NCBI GenBank assembly: GCA_021819205.1
Contig: JAKARV010000002.1
Span: 1 to 64,000 of the forward strand
Length of the DNA stretch: 64,000 nt
DNA from: Actinomycetes bacterium
Lineage (GTDB): Bacteria > Actinomycetota > Acidimicrobiia > Acidimicrobiales > Acidimicrobiaceae
Direction of reading: 5' to 3'
The position numbers and the translations under genes are program-made. Positions 26,796 through 36,018 of the stretch are shown here, one piece after another. Each line of letters starts with the position of its first letter. Position 1 is the first letter of the stretch. The notes below the pieces were generated by a model. The model did no database searches, was not told the DNA's origin, and saw nothing but the letters and a program-made list of their open reading frames with translations.

Positions 26796-29700
26796 CTATT
26801 CCATCGTGGATGGATGCCGTCTCGAAGTTATGGTGATTTGCTCTAAATCGGCGTCGAAGGTATCTTGAAAGCCCTCCAGCTTGGCTTCCCCGTGGTCGAT
26901 CACCAGGTCGACCGCGAGTGCCTGGTCGGCGATGTCCTGGTGATGCCGGGAGAGCGCCATGGCCACTCGGCCATTTTGGGAGACTCGGGATAGCTCCAAA
27001 GTGATCCGGTCGGTGACGTCGTAGCCCGCGAGCTTTCGATGCTTCTGGACGTGGCGGAGAAGGTCGCGGGCCATCCCTTCGAGAAGGAGATCTTCGTCGA
27101 GCGCGACGTCGAGCGCGACTACCGCGGTCTGCGACTCCAGCACTCGCATGGTTTCGGGATCGGTGGGTTCAAGGGCCATCGAGTACTCTCCGGAGAGGAG
27201 CGGAACTCCTGCAGCCTCGACTCCGTGCTCCGTCACGCGGTACTCCCCCTCCTTGACGGCCTTGATGACGCGTTGAACGTCGCCACCTAGCCGCGGTCCG
27301 ATCAGCCGGGGTACGATGGTGATCCGCTGATGGGCGTAGCGCGCAAAGGCGGTGGTGAAGACTACCTCCTTGACGTTGGTCTCGGCTTTGATCAGATCTT
27401 CGTAACCGGCGAGGTTTAAGCTGGTAGACGAGGCTATCGTCACCCGTCGCAAGGGAAGCCGAGAGCGGAGCCCGGCTTGCTTGCGGATCGAGTGGATTTG
27501 GGAGCAGATCTCGCGCACCGTCTCGATCTCCGCAACCAACTTGTCATCTCGGGTAATCTTGTTGCCTGTTGGCCAGTCGGTCAAGTGGACGCTACGCTCG
27601 CCGGTAAGCGCCTTGAAGATCATCTCGGAGATCATCGGCAAAAGTGGAGCGCAGAGTTGGGTTAGCGTCACGAGCGTCGTGTGAAGGGTGTTGTAAGCCT
27701 GCTGCTTGTCGGTATCGGTGAGGTTGTCTTGACCGCGTCTCGACCAGAAGCGGTCCCGGCTCCGGCGGATGTACCAGTTGTTGAGGGCATCGAGAAACGC
27801 CTCGATCTCCTGGGTAGCCTTTGAAAGGTCGTAGGAGTCGAAGGCGGCGGTGGTCCTGTCGATCAGCTGCCCCAGCTTCGCCAGCAGATAGCGGTCGATT
27901 AGGTTGGTGGATGTGGTGTCCGGGTGGCCGATCGACGAGTCTGCCTGCGCGTAAAGGGTGAGAAAGCTGAAGGCGTTCCAGATTGGGTTGATCACCCGCT
28001 TTACGGTGTCGAACATCGCTTTGCGCTCCAGCACCATCTCTTGCCCGCGGAGCACGGAGGAGGAGAGCAGGAACCAGCGCATCGCGTCGGCTCCGATCTC
28101 TTCAAAGACCTCCCACGGATCGGGGTAGTTCTTGAGCCGCTTGGAGAGCTTTCGGCCGTCGTCGCCGAGAAGGATGCCGTGGGCCATGCAGTGTTTGAAG
28201 GGCGGTTCGTCAAAAAGGCCAACCGAAAGCACGTGGAGCGTGTAAAACCACCCTCGCGTCTGTCCGATGAACTCGACGATGAAGTCCGCAGGAAAGGTGT
28301 TCTCGAACTTCTCTTTGTTGTCGAAGGGGTAGTGGAGCTGGGCGAAGGGCATCGATCCAGATTCGAACCAGCAGTCCAGGACGTCAGTCACCCGGCGCAT
28401 CGTCGACTTCCCCGTCGGATCGTCGGGGTTGGGCCGAACCAACTCGTCTATGTAAGGACGGTGGAGATCGGTAGGCTCGACCCCAAAATCAGTGGTTAGC
28501 TCGGCTATCGAACCGTAGACATCGACGCGCGGATACTCGGGGTTGTCACTCTTCCAGACCGGTATCGGTGCCCCCCAGTAGCGGTTCCGAGTTATCGACC
28601 AGTCGCGCGCCCCCTCTAGCCACTTGCCGAAGGCGCCGTTCTTGATGTGCTCAGGAACCCAATTAATCTCTTGGTTCTTGGCAAGAAGTTTGTCCTTGAT
28701 CGCGGTAACGTCCACAAACCATGAGCTCACCGCCTTGTAGATCAGCGGGGTGTCGGTACGCCAACAGTGGGGGTAGCTGTGCTCGTAGTTGGAGACCTCG
28801 ATCAAGGCGCCGTTCTCGCGGAGATGCTTGACTATCGCCGAGTTGGCATCAAAAACCTGCTGCCCCTCGTACCACGGGACTTCGCTGGTGTACCTCCCAC
28901 GATCGTCTACCGGGCAGACAACCGAGATTCCGTTGGCTTCGCATACCAGCTGGTCGTCTTCACCAAAACCCGGGGCCATCTGGACGATGCCGGTCCCTTC
29001 GTCCATGGCCACAAAGCTTGCGGCGATAACCTTGAACGCGTTTGGCTTGCCGGCAAAAAAGGGAAACAGCGGCTCGAAGGAGCGTCCGACCAGGTCGAAG
29101 CCTCGAACTTCGGCTACGATCGAGGCATCGCCAAGGTACTCGGCGTACGCTGCCAACCGCTCCTTGGCGATGACGTAGCGCCGGTCGGCTTCGACGATTG
29201 CGTAGACCATCTCGGGATTGACGGCGAGCGCGAGATTCGAGGGTAACGTCCAGGGAGTCGTGGTCCAAGCGAGCAGGTAGAGATCGGTGTCCGACGGCGA
29301 CGTTCCCTCGACCGCGGGGAGGCGGAAGGCGACGGTTACTGCCGGATCGGTGCGTAGCCGGTAGGAGTCATCCTGCCGGGTCTCGAAGTTGGAGAGCGGC
29401 GTCTCGCACTCCCAGCAGTAGGGGAGGACGCGGTAGTGCTCGTAGACGAAGCCACGTTCGTGTAGGCGTTTGAATGCCCAGATCACCGACTCCATGAACG
29501 AAGTGTCCATGGTCTTGTACGAGTCGACAAAGTCGACCCAGCGGGCTTGCCTGGTTACGTAGCGGAACCACTCGTCGGTGGTTCTTAGCACCAGGCTGCG
29601 GCAGTGATCGTTGAATCGGTCGATGCCGAGGTTCTCGATCTCTTCACGACCGGAGAGGCCAAGTTCCTTCTCGGAGGCCATCTCGGCGGGGAGGCCGTGG

Positions 29701-29990
29701 CAGTCCCAGCCGAAGCGGCGTTCCACGACCCTTCCGGCCATGGTCTGGTATCTGGGGATAGCGTCCTTGACGAACCCAGTCAGGAGGTGTCCGTAGTGGG
29801 GCGAGCCGTTGGCAAACGGGGGTCCGTCGTAGAAGACGAAGGCTGGCTTTCCCTGCCGCCGGCGATTTTCGATGGATTCGGCAAAAGTCCCGTCCTTCTC
29901 CCAAAAGTCCAGTATCTGGTGCTCGATCGCCGGCAGGTCGAGTTTCGATGGCTGGGGTGGGTAGGTAGTGTCTTGGCCGGATCTTTCCAT
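26796..29990 (-). CDS. ileS: isoleucyl-tRNA synthetase, type 2-like
   Basis: Class I aminoacyl-tRNA synthetase charging tRNA-Ile. The HIGH motif reads PPFANGSPHYGH and the KMSKS motif reads GRKLSKRLKNYPDP. The CP1 editing domain and a long C-terminal region with an anticodon-binding domain are present. At 1064 residues, with HYGH and no C-terminal cysteine zinc finger, it resembles the eukaryote-like type 2 enzymes (IleS2), many of which are poorly inhibited by mupirocin. The start is ATG 29990 with no obvious Shine-Dalgarno. It is divergent from the traR/dksA gene and convergent with divIVA. Confidence 0.95.
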   Translation of the reverse strand: MERSGQDTTYPPQPSKLDLPAIEHQILDFWEKDGTFAESIENRRRQGKPAFVFYDGPPFANGSPHYGHLLTGFVKDAIPRYQTMAGRVVERRFGWDCHGLPAEMASEKELGLSGREEIENLGIDRFNDHCRSLVLRTTDEWFRYVTRQARWVDFVDSYKTMDTSFMESVIWAFKRLHERGFVYEHYRVLPYCWECETPLSNFETRQDDSYRLRTDPAVTVAFRLPAVEGTSPSDTDLYLLAWTTTPWTLPSNLALAVNPEMVYAIVEADRRYVIAKERLAAYAEYLGDASIVAEVRGFDLVGRSFEPLFPFFAGKPNAFKVIAASFVAMDEGTGIVQMAPGFGEDDQLVCEANGISVVCPVDDRGRYTSEVPWYEGQQVFDANSAIVKHLRENGALIEVSNYEHSYPHCWRTDTPLIYKAVSSWFVDVTAIKDKLLAKNQEINWVPEHIKNGAFGKWLEGARDWSITRNRYWGAPIPVWKSDNPEYPRVDVYGSIAELTTDFGVEPTDLHRPYIDELVRPNPDDPTGKSTMRRVTDVLDCWFESGSMPFAQLHYPFDNKEKFENTFPADFIVEFIGQTRGWFYTLHVLSVGLFDEPPFKHCMAHGILLGDDGRKLSKRLKNYPDPWEVFEEIGADAMRWFLLSSSVLRGQEMVLERKAMFDTVKRVINPIWNAFSFLTLYAQADSSIGHPDTTSTNLIDRYLLAKLGQLIDRTTAAFDSYDLSKATQEIEAFLDALNNWYIRRSRDRFWSRRGQDNLTDTDKQQAYNTLHTTLVTLTQLCAPLLPMISEMIFKALTGERSVHLTDWPTGNKITRDDKLVAEIETVREICSQIHSIRKQAGLRSRLPLRRVTIASSTSLNLAGYEDLIKAETNVKEVVFTTAFARYAHQRITIVPRLIGPRLGGDVQRVIKAVKEGEYRVTEHGVEAAGVPLLSGEYSMALEPTDPETMRVLESQTAVVALDVALDEDLLLEGMARDLLRHVQKHRKLAGYDVTDRITLELSRVSQNGRVAMALSRHHQDIADQALAVDLVIDHGEAKLEGFQDTFDADLEQITITSRRHPSTME

Positions 29991-30109
29991 AATTAAACGT
30001 TAGTCGCCACCCTGCCGTTGTGGGATGGTGGTAAATGGTGGATTCGAGCCGCTAGAGTGTAGCGATTCAAAGGGTGGCTAGCTGCAGAAGTGCCGGCCAT
30101 CGTGAATGG
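29991..30109. promoter_or_regulatory. divergent ileS/traR-dksA promoter region
   Basis: This 119-base space must hold both promoters. On the ileS strand AGGGTGGCGACTAACG resembles the first part of a T-box consensus (AGGGTGG), but the rest of a T-box leader would not fit and the specifier stem is not recognisable, so I do not call one. Confidence 0.4.
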
Positions 30110-30568
30110 ATGGAGATGACTGAAATAACCGAGTCCGAAAAGGAAGCCGTCGAGTCCTACCTCGCGCTGGAGGACGACGCGCTGGAGTCGCTGTCCGAGC
30201 CGGAGTTTTTGGCACGGCAACGCGAGCTACTCGCAGTAGAGCGGGAGCACTACATTGCGCAGGCCTCCCAGTTAAAGGCGGAGGCGGACAGCCTTTCGCA
30301 GAGCAACGAGCCGGTTGAGGTGCAGTTCGACGAGGAGTCCGGGGAGGGAAACACCCTGACCGTCGAGCGGGAGCGGGACTTGGCGCTGGCGGCATCGGCC
30401 TACGCCGCCGTCGATGAGGTAGAGGCTGCGATTGACAAGATCGATCATGGCACCTATGGCGTCTGCGAGTCGTGCAGGGAGCTGATCCCGCGAGCGCGAT
30501 TGCGGGCGCTCCCGTACGCACGGCTCTGCGTGAAGTGCAAAGAAGGGGGCCTTCCGCGGCGGAGGTAG
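30110..30568 (+). CDS. TraR/DksA-family zinc-finger protein
   Basis: A 152-residue protein with a Glu-rich coiled-coil N-terminus and a C-terminal C4 zinc finger CESCRELIPRARLRALPYA followed by CVKC. Family members bind RNA polymerase and tune transcription, some together with ppGpp. The coiled-coil tip acidic residues of DksA cannot be judged from sequence alone. ATG 30110 and ATG 30116 are both possible. The gene precedes lspA and overlaps its likely start, a common actinobacterial arrangement. Confidence 0.88.
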   Translation: MEMTEITESEKEAVESYLALEDDALESLSEPEFLARQRELLAVEREHYIAQASQLKAEADSLSQSNEPVEVQFDEESGEGNTLTVERERDLALAASAYAAVDEVEAAIDKIDHGTYGVCESCRELIPRARLRALPYARLCVKCKEGGLPRRR

Positions 30569-31017
30569 CAAGGCGGCCGTCCGCGCTTTTAGCGGTGACG
30601 GTAGCCGGGGCGGTGATTCTTGTCGATCAGGTCACAAAGAGCTGGGCGCAGGGTGCGCTCAGGTCGGGGCCAATCACCATCATCGGGCCGTTGCGGCTGG
30701 ATCTGATCTATAACAGCGGTTTTGCATTTTCGCTGGGGGCGGGGCATCCGCTTGCCGTAGGCATCGTTTCGATCGTGATCGCCGTTGGCCTTGGGATTTT
30801 TGCTCTCCGAGCCCGGGCCTTGTTGACCCAAGTGGCAGCGTCGCTTGTGGTCGGTGGGGCACTCTCCAACCTTTGCGATCGCGTCTTTCGGGATAACCAC
30901 GGGGCGGTTATCGACTTTATCTCTCTACCTTTTTGGCCGGTCTTCAACTTAGCCGACGCCTCGATCACCGTGGGGGCTCTGCTTCTTGCGGTGGCTGGCC
31001 TTCGCGAAAGCCGGTGA
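30535..31017 (+). CDS. lspA: lipoprotein signal peptidase LspA
   Basis: LspA is the membrane aspartyl protease that removes signal peptides from prolipoproteins. The two catalytic Asp motifs are NLCDRVFRDNHGAVIDF and FNLADASITVG; the N-terminal DQVTKSW and NSGFAFSL blocks are also present, with four hydrophobic segments. GTG 30535, inside the dksA end, gives 160 residues and a complete first helix. GTG 30595 would start just within the helix, and neither has a strong ribosome-binding site, so translational coupling to the upstream gene is likely. Confidence 0.92.
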   Translation: MQRRGPSAAEVARRPSALLAVTVAGAVILVDQVTKSWAQGALRSGPITIIGPLRLDLIYNSGFAFSLGAGHPLAVGIVSIVIAVGLGIFALRARALLTQVAASLVVGGALSNLCDRVFRDNHGAVIDFISLPFWPVFNLADASITVGALLLAVAGLRESR

Positions 31018-31038
31018 CTGGTGTCGGAGGGCCGGCAG

Positions 31039-31962
31039 ATGGAGGTCATAGTAGGGGGGTCTCTTGCTGGGGAACGCATCGATAGAGCGGTTGCCTTGGT
31101 AGCGGAGGTATCGCGATCAGCCGCTATTGCGCTTATCGAGTCGGGTGACGTAACCGTTGACGGTTCGGCGCGGGTCAAGAGCCATCGGCTTGCGCCCGGG
31201 CAGGTGCTTCGGATCTGGCTTCGCGCTCGAGAGGAGGCTTTTGCGCCCAACGATCTCCCAAACATCCGCTACAGCGATGACGATCTTCTTGTGGTGGAGA
31301 AGCCGGCCAACTTGGTAGTCCACGCGGCACGGCCGCAGGATCGGCGGCCAACTCTGATCGGTTCCGTGCTGCTCGCCCACCCGGAGATTGCCGAGGTCGG
31401 CGAGGACCCCCTTCGTCCCGGAATAGTCCACCGCTTAGACCGGGGAACCTCGGGCTTGATGCTGGTGGCCAGGTCGCAACGGGGCTTCGAAGCTCTGAAG
31501 CTGCAACTCGCCCGGCATGCGGTGGAGCGGAAGTATTTGGCCCTTGTCCGGGGTGTGCCGGCGAGCGGTTCTGGCGTGGTGGACGCCCCTCTGGGGCGCG
31601 ATCTCCGGGATCCGCGGAAGGTTGCGGTTGTGTGGGGTGGAAAGCGAGCGGTAACGCGCTTCTCGCTGGCTGTCGGCACTCCCGACTACTCGCTGCTCGA
31701 GGTGCAGTTGGAGACGGGGAGGACGCACCAGATCAGGGTCCACTTGGCTTCGATCGGCCTTCCCTTGGTCGGCGACGAGCTCTACGGTGTGGCCTCGGCT
31801 GTGCTGGAGCGCCCGTTCCTCCACTCGCGCTTCATCGCGTTCCTCCACCCGTTTACCGGGCGACGGATTGAGATCTCAAGCCCGCTGCCCAGGGATCTTC
31901 TATTGGCGCTGGAGCATCATGGGATCAGCCCTGCCCAGGGCATAGCTGACGGTGGAGGCTAG
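31039..31962 (+). CDS. RluA/RluD-family 23S rRNA pseudouridine synthase
   Basis: An N-terminal S4 RNA-binding domain (about residues 1-65, with [16 protein letters not shown]) precedes the pseudouridine synthase core. The catalytic motif is [15 protein letters not shown] with the nucleophile Asp; [17 protein letters not shown] and FLHPFTG are further family blocks. RluD modifies helix 69 of 23S rRNA; which RluA-family position this enzyme uses is not certain. ATG 31039 has GGAGGG eight bases upstream, so I prefer it to GTG 31021. It ends on a CTAG shared with the convergent sigma gene. Confidence 0.9.
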   Translation: MEVIVGGSLAGERIDRAVALVAEVSRSAAIALIESGDVTVDGSARVKSHRLAPGQVLRIWLRAREEAFAPNDLPNIRYSDDDLLVVEKPANLVVHAARPQDRRPTLIGSVLLAHPEIAEVGEDPLRPGIVHRLDRGTSGLMLVARSQRGFEALKLQLARHAVERKYLALVRGVPASGSGVVDAPLGRDLRDPRKVAVVWGGKRAVTRFSLAVGTPDYSLLEVQLETGRTHQIRVHLASIGLPLVGDELYGVASAVLERPFLHSRFIAFLHPFTGRRIEISSPLPRDLLLALEHHGISPAQGIADGGG

Positions 31963-32870
31963 GCCGCGGAGGTCTTGAGCGCCGGGTGTTCGGCGAGCCG
32001 ACTGAGGGCAGATGCCTCCAGCCTTCTCGCTCGCCTAGGGCCGATGCCGAGGATTCGCGCAGTTGCCTCAAGCGAAGCGGGCCGATCTCCACTGAGGCCG
32101 AAGCGAAGCGTCACCACCGCCCGTTCGAGGGCATCCAGGCCCTCCACCGCTTTGCGCAGCATATCGCGGGAGATCGAGTCGTCGATATCCTCTTCGAAGG
32201 AGGTGTCCGGCCCGACGACGAGGTCTCCAAGGCTGGTCTCCCCCTCTGGACCGACCGCCTGATCCAGGCTCGCGACCACCCTGGCCGCGTGACGGACGTC
32301 GGAGAGCTGCGATTGGGAGAGGTTGGATGCAATTGCAATCTCTTCCTCGGTCGGCGCCCTCCCCAGATCTGCCGCAAGCTCGCGGCTGACGTTGTCAACC
32401 CGCCGTGAACGCTCGGCCGCCTCCATTGGCAGCCTGATGGCCTGACCGTGGTTGTGCACCGCGCGCTGGAGCGACTGCCGCACCCACCAAGTGGCGTAGG
32501 TCGAAAACTTGAAACCGCGCCTCCAGTCGAACTTCTCGACCGCGCGAATGAGGCCAAAGGTGCCCTCCTGGATCAGGTCGGACAGTTCGACGCCACGATC
32601 CTGGTACCGGCGCGCCCAGTGGACGACGAGACGGAGGTTGGCCGCCACCATCTCGGCCTTAGCCTCTTCGTCACCATCACGCACTCGCTTTGCCAGTTCT
32701 ACCTGCTCCGCAGCCGAAGGCAGGGGGTGCTTTGCCAGATCGTCAAGGAAGAGCCTGATGGAGTCGGCCCCAAGGCCGGCTGCAGCCAGGGCGTTGTCAA
32801 CTTCAGCCTGCATGGAGCGCTTCCGCCCCCGGGGCTCGGTGGTCTTTGCAGAATTACTTCGTACTACCAT
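31959..32870 (-). CDS. sigma-70 family group 2-type sigma factor
   Basis: Region 2 is canonical: [38 protein letters not shown] and [19 protein letters not shown]. Region 3 (about 145-220) and region 4 follow, with an acidic [14 protein letters not shown] stretch. It lacks the long N-terminal region 1.1 of primary SigA, so it is probably an alternative sigma of the SigB/HrdB type. Region 4.2 is unusual: the recognition-helix part reads [16 protein letters not shown] where primary sigmas have TRERIRQIEAKALRKL. Start ATG 32870 has AAAGGA nine bases upstream; ATG 32876 is possible. The promoter target set is unknown. Confidence 0.88.
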   Translation of the reverse strand: MVVRSNSAKTTEPRGRKRSMQAEVDNALAAAGLGADSIRLFLDDLAKHPLPSAAEQVELAKRVRDGDEEAKAEMVAANLRLVVHWARRYQDRGVELSDLIQEGTFGLIRAVEKFDWRRGFKFSTYATWWVRQSLQRAVHNHGQAIRLPMEAAERSRRVDNVSRELAADLGRAPTEEEIAIASNLSQSQLSDVRHAARVVASLDQAVGPEGETSLGDLVVGPDTSFEEDIDDSISRDMLRKAVEGLDALERAVVTLRFGLSGDRPASLEATARILGIGPRRARRLEASALSRLAEHPALKTSAA

Positions 32871-32876
32871 CGTCAT

Positions 32877-33199
32877 TAATCCTTTATCGTCGGATGCACC
32901 TGCTGGGTTACCTTTTTGCCCTGCTGCTCTGCAACATCCAGACTCCGGCCGCCAACCCAATCGCCCTGGCTGCAAGCCCGGCCTGATCGCAACGGCACTT
33001 CCGAAATAACTGGATGTCCTTTCATCGGCTTATTTAGAGCTGTTAGTTGATGCCTTACTTATCTTTTGTGTCGCACCAGTATAACACAGCCGGGACAGAT
33101 TCTGTTTCCAAGTTTCAGGGATGCCCATTAATTAGAATTGACCTGGCCGCGACCTCCTCAAGAGTTTCTTGGTTGTACTAGAAGTAAGGGGAGGAAGGC
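32877..33199. other. divergent intergenic region between sigma factor and LolA-like gene
   Basis: This 323-base gap contains both promoters. On the minus strand TATACT (33078-33083) is a -10-like box, preceded by GGAAAC in the region where a -35 could lie. An ACAGA-T-TCTGT inverted repeat (33094-33106 area) is nearby. The strong AAGGGGAGG ribosome-binding site of the plus gene begins near 33187. No gene is seen in either strand. Confidence 0.4.
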
Positions 33200-34270
33200 A
33201 TGGCGTTTTTTTGCGAGCAGGAGGGGCATATGTTGCGAAGGCGGGTTTTGCGACTGGGATTACCCGGAGTTGCCGGGGTTTTTGCGCTGGTCGCCGCGGC
33301 TGTTACCCCATCTTTGACTAGCGCGCAGACACCGCTGCTCGAACAGATGTCACCAAATCAGCTGATTGGGGCGGTAATGGGTGCGGCTCCGGTCCAGTAC
33401 TCGGGGACGTTGGCGACCACCTCCAATCTATTGGGGCCGGCATCATCGCTGCTCTCGTCTTTGGGGAAGTCGAGTACGCTTCCGCAAGGGACATCGACCG
33501 AGGAAGTCTACCGGGGGCCAGGTCACGACTTCCGGGTACAGGTGCTGGACGCGCAGTCGGAACGGGATTTGTACGTGAATTCTCGGGCGGCCTGGCTCTG
33601 GAGTTCATCGGGTTCGCTGGCGGAGGAGATTGTGGGCTCGTCTCCAGCTCACACCGGAAGCACGCTGAATCCGACCGAGATGGCCGACAGGATCGTTGCA
33701 GCCCTCTCGCCGACGTCGACGCTTAGCGTCGGGGCGAACACCTACGTTGGCGGGCAAGCCGCCTACGACCTGACCGTCACGCCAAACCAGTCGGGCTCTA
33801 TGGTCAAGCGGGTGAATATCTACGTTGACGCGACTAACTACCAGGTACTCGGGTTTCAAATAATGGCGGTGGGATCGTCAACGCCGGCGCTATCGGTCGA
33901 GTACTCGCAGATCAGCTTCGCAGCGCAGCCAGCCAGCCTATTCGACTTTGCTCCCCCGAAGGGCTCCACCGTGAAAACGGTCAAGCTTCCGCTTGTCATG
34001 GGTGGAAGCAGCTTTAGCTCAAAGATCCTCGGAACCTCTTGGGATTCGGTGGCCGAGATGCCGGAGAAGGCGCTTACACAGATGCTGGGAGTGCCGGCTG
34101 CGAGTAGCCTGGGCGAGCTCGAGACCCCGGTGAAAGTTGGTGGAGTTGCCGCAGAGCTTTTGCGGACGACGCTGGTGAACGCGTTGATCCTTCCGAACCA
34201 AAAGGTCTTTGCCGGAGCCGTCAGGCCGTCGGTGTTGGAGGCGGATGCGCTAGCTGGAATGGGAGGCTAA
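33200..34270 (+). CDS. secreted LolA/RseB-like fold protein next to an ABC transporter
   Basis: The protein starts with a signal peptide (MLRRRVLRLGLPG, hydrophobic core to SLTSAQT). The mature part has short beta-strands such as YSGTLATTSNLLG, VEVYRGPGHDFRVQVLD-like segments, TYVGGQAAYDLTV and VNIYVDATNYQVLGFQI. This pattern resembles LolA/RseB-type beta-half-barrel proteins, which bind lipids or lipoproteins. The resemblance is by eye and not certain. ATG 33200 (GGGGAGG upstream) and ATG 33230 (GGAGGGG upstream) are equally good starts; 33230 gives a cleaner signal peptide. It abuts an ABC ATPase by TAATG, so the three genes to 35971 are probably one operon. Confidence 0.6.
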   Translation: MAFFCEQEGHMLRRRVLRLGLPGVAGVFALVAAAVTPSLTSAQTPLLEQMSPNQLIGAVMGAAPVQYSGTLATTSNLLGPASSLLSSLGKSSTLPQGTSTEEVYRGPGHDFRVQVLDAQSERDLYVNSRAAWLWSSSGSLAEEIVGSSPAHTGSTLNPTEMADRIVAALSPTSTLSVGANTYVGGQAAYDLTVTPNQSGSMVKRVNIYVDATNYQVLGFQIMAVGSSTPALSVEYSQISFAAQPASLFDFAPPKGSTVKTVKLPLVMGGSSFSSKILGTSWDSVAEMPEKALTQMLGVPAASSLGELETPVKVGGVAAELLRTTLVNALILPNQKVFAGAVRPSVLEADALAGMGG

Positions 34271-35181
34271 TGGCTGCTGCCATAGCGGTAGCCGAACTGA
34301 CAAAGCGGCTTGGAGGTTCCACCGTAGTTGACAGTGTCTCCTTGGAGGTTCCCGAGGGGTCGGTATTTGGGTTTCTCGGTCCAAATGGTGCGGGCAAGAC
34401 CACCACAATCAGGATGCTTCTTGGCTTGGTCCACCCCGACGCGGGCAGCGTTGAACTCCTGGGTGCAAAGGGTCCGGCAATCCGGAGCATACTGCATCGA
34501 GTGGGCGCGATGATCGAGGGTCCGGGGTACGTACCTTACTTGAGCGCGAGGGATAACCTATCGCGCTTGCTTGCCGCCGAGGGTGTGAGGCGCCGCGACC
34601 GCGCAGCGGCCATCGAGTCGGCGATTGAACGTGTTGGGTTGACGAACGCCGCCAACAAACCGCTTAGCCGTTACTCCATGGGGATGAGGCAGCGGTTTGC
34701 GATCGCCGGTGCGTTGTTGAGGGATCGCGATCTGTACATTCTTGACGAGCCGACCAACGGGCTTGATCCCAGTGGCATGCGCGAGGTGCGGAGGCTGATC
34801 CAGGATCTCGCCGCCAGCGGCAAGACGGTCTTTGTCTCGACCCATCTCCTCTCGGAGGCGGAGCAGATCTGTTCCCATGTAGCGTTCATGTCGCAGGGGA
34901 GGCTGGTGGCTGCCGGCTCGCGGGAGGAGTTGCAGAGGGAGTTCCCGACCGAAGTGGTGCTGCGGATATCATGGGCTGGGCAAGTGGTGTCGCACCTTCC
35001 GGTGAGGGTGTTAGAGGTCAACGGGGAGCAGGCGCGGGTCGCGGTCCTCGAGGACCGCCTCCCGGACGCGCTAGCGGAGTTGGTGGCCGCCGGCATTTCG
35101 GTTTTGGGCTTTGAGAACGGGCATCGGAGCCTGGAGGAGATCTTCATCGCCGAGGTCGGGGAGGGATTTGATGTTCGCTGA
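34270..35181 (+). CDS. ABC transporter ATP-binding protein (BcrA/CcmA type)
   Basis: Walker A GPNGAGKTTTIRMLL, signature-like RYSMGMRQRFAIAGALL (YSMGM rather than LSGGQ) and Walker B DLYILDEPTNGLDP are all present. The C-terminal extension after the core is typical of bacitracin/lipid-type ABC-2 exporters. At 303 residues it is a single nucleotide-binding domain. It overlaps the preceding secreted-protein gene by one base and the permease by 11 bases. Substrate unknown. Confidence 0.92.
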   Translation: MAAAIAVAELTKRLGGSTVVDSVSLEVPEGSVFGFLGPNGAGKTTTIRMLLGLVHPDAGSVELLGAKGPAIRSILHRVGAMIEGPGYVPYLSARDNLSRLLAAEGVRRRDRAAAIESAIERVGLTNAANKPLSRYSMGMRQRFAIAGALLRDRDLYILDEPTNGLDPSGMREVRRLIQDLAASGKTVFVSTHLLSEAEQICSHVAFMSQGRLVAAGSREELQREFPTEVVLRISWAGQVVSHLPVRVLEVNGEQARVAVLEDRLPDALAELVAAGISVLGFENGHRSLEEIFIAEVGEGFDVR

Positions 35182-35971
35182 CGAGCTTCGGCGCGTTTAC
35201 CGGAGGCCGAGAAACTTGGTTATTTTGCTGCTGGTGGCGGTGGTCCCGGTCCTTCTCGGGGTAGTGGTCAAAGTTGGCGGCGGACCCAGGCACGGCGGGG
35301 GGCCGCCATTTTTTGCCGAGATCACCCAGAACGCTGTCTTCTTGCCGGTGGCCGCGCTCGCTTCGATGGAGGCCCTGATCATTCCGCTGACCGTGGCTAT
35401 CGTTAGCGGTGACGCTCTGGCTGGGGATGCCGCCAACGGATCGCTGAGATACCTTCTAGTCAGGAAGCTGGGCAGGGTTAGAATACTGAATGCAAAGGCG
35501 ATCTCGGCGCTGGTCTTCACTCTAACCATTGCAGCTGTCATCGCTGGCGTCGGTCTTGTCCTTGGCTTTGTCTTGTTTCCCGGTGGGCAACTCGTCACCC
35601 TCTCGGGCCAGGCGGTATCTGTTGGTGGCGGCATTCTCGATGTGGTGCTGGCGATGCTTCTGGTCGGCGTCTCGATGTTTTCGGTGGCGATGGTCGGGAT
35701 CGCCGTCTCGAGCTTCACCTCCTCCTCCCTTGCCGCCGCATCGATTGCGTTAACCGTTGCGGTGGCGAGCGAGGTGATTTCGGCAATTCCGCAGTTGAGC
35801 GGGATCAGGCCAGCGCTGCTTTCCAACTATTGGGGCAGCTATGTCGACCTCTTCAGGTCACCGATGGTGTTGGGCGGTGTCTTTAAGGATCTTTTGGAGC
35901 AGGCGGGATGGTCGATCGTGTTTTATGCGATCGCAGTACTGAACTTTGGCCAGCGGGACATCCTCACCTAG
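35171..35971 (+). CDS. ABC-2-type permease subunit
   Basis: This 266-residue membrane protein has about six hydrophobic segments, starting with NLVILLLVAVVPVLLGVVV, and the ABC-2 pattern of DALAGDAANGSLRYLLV after helix 2. It should be the membrane partner of the ATPase encoded immediately upstream. ATG 35171 has GGGGAGGG just before it and overlaps the ATPase stop; the open frame further upstream is within the ATPase gene. Together with the LolA-like protein it may move a lipid or hydrophobic compound, by inference from the family. Confidence 0.88.
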   Translation: MFADELRRVYRRPRNLVILLLVAVVPVLLGVVVKVGGGPRHGGGPPFFAEITQNAVFLPVAALASMEALIIPLTVAIVSGDALAGDAANGSLRYLLVRKLGRVRILNAKAISALVFTLTIAAVIAGVGLVLGFVLFPGGQLVTLSGQAVSVGGGILDVVLAMLLVGVSMFSVAMVGIAVSSFTSSSLAAASIALTVAVASEVISAIPQLSGIRPALLSNYWGSYVDLFRSPMVLGGVFKDLLEQAGWSIVFYAIAVLNFGQRDILT

Positions 35972-36018
35972 CGGTTTCGCCACTGGGGGTCCGGAGCACG
36001 CGTGGTGGCCTACTGGCG

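Noticed and set aside
29991-30109. T-box leader in front of ileS
   Set aside because: Only AGGGTGG is shared with the T-box consensus; the space of 119 bases is too short for the specifier stem and antiterminator together, and neither is recognisable.
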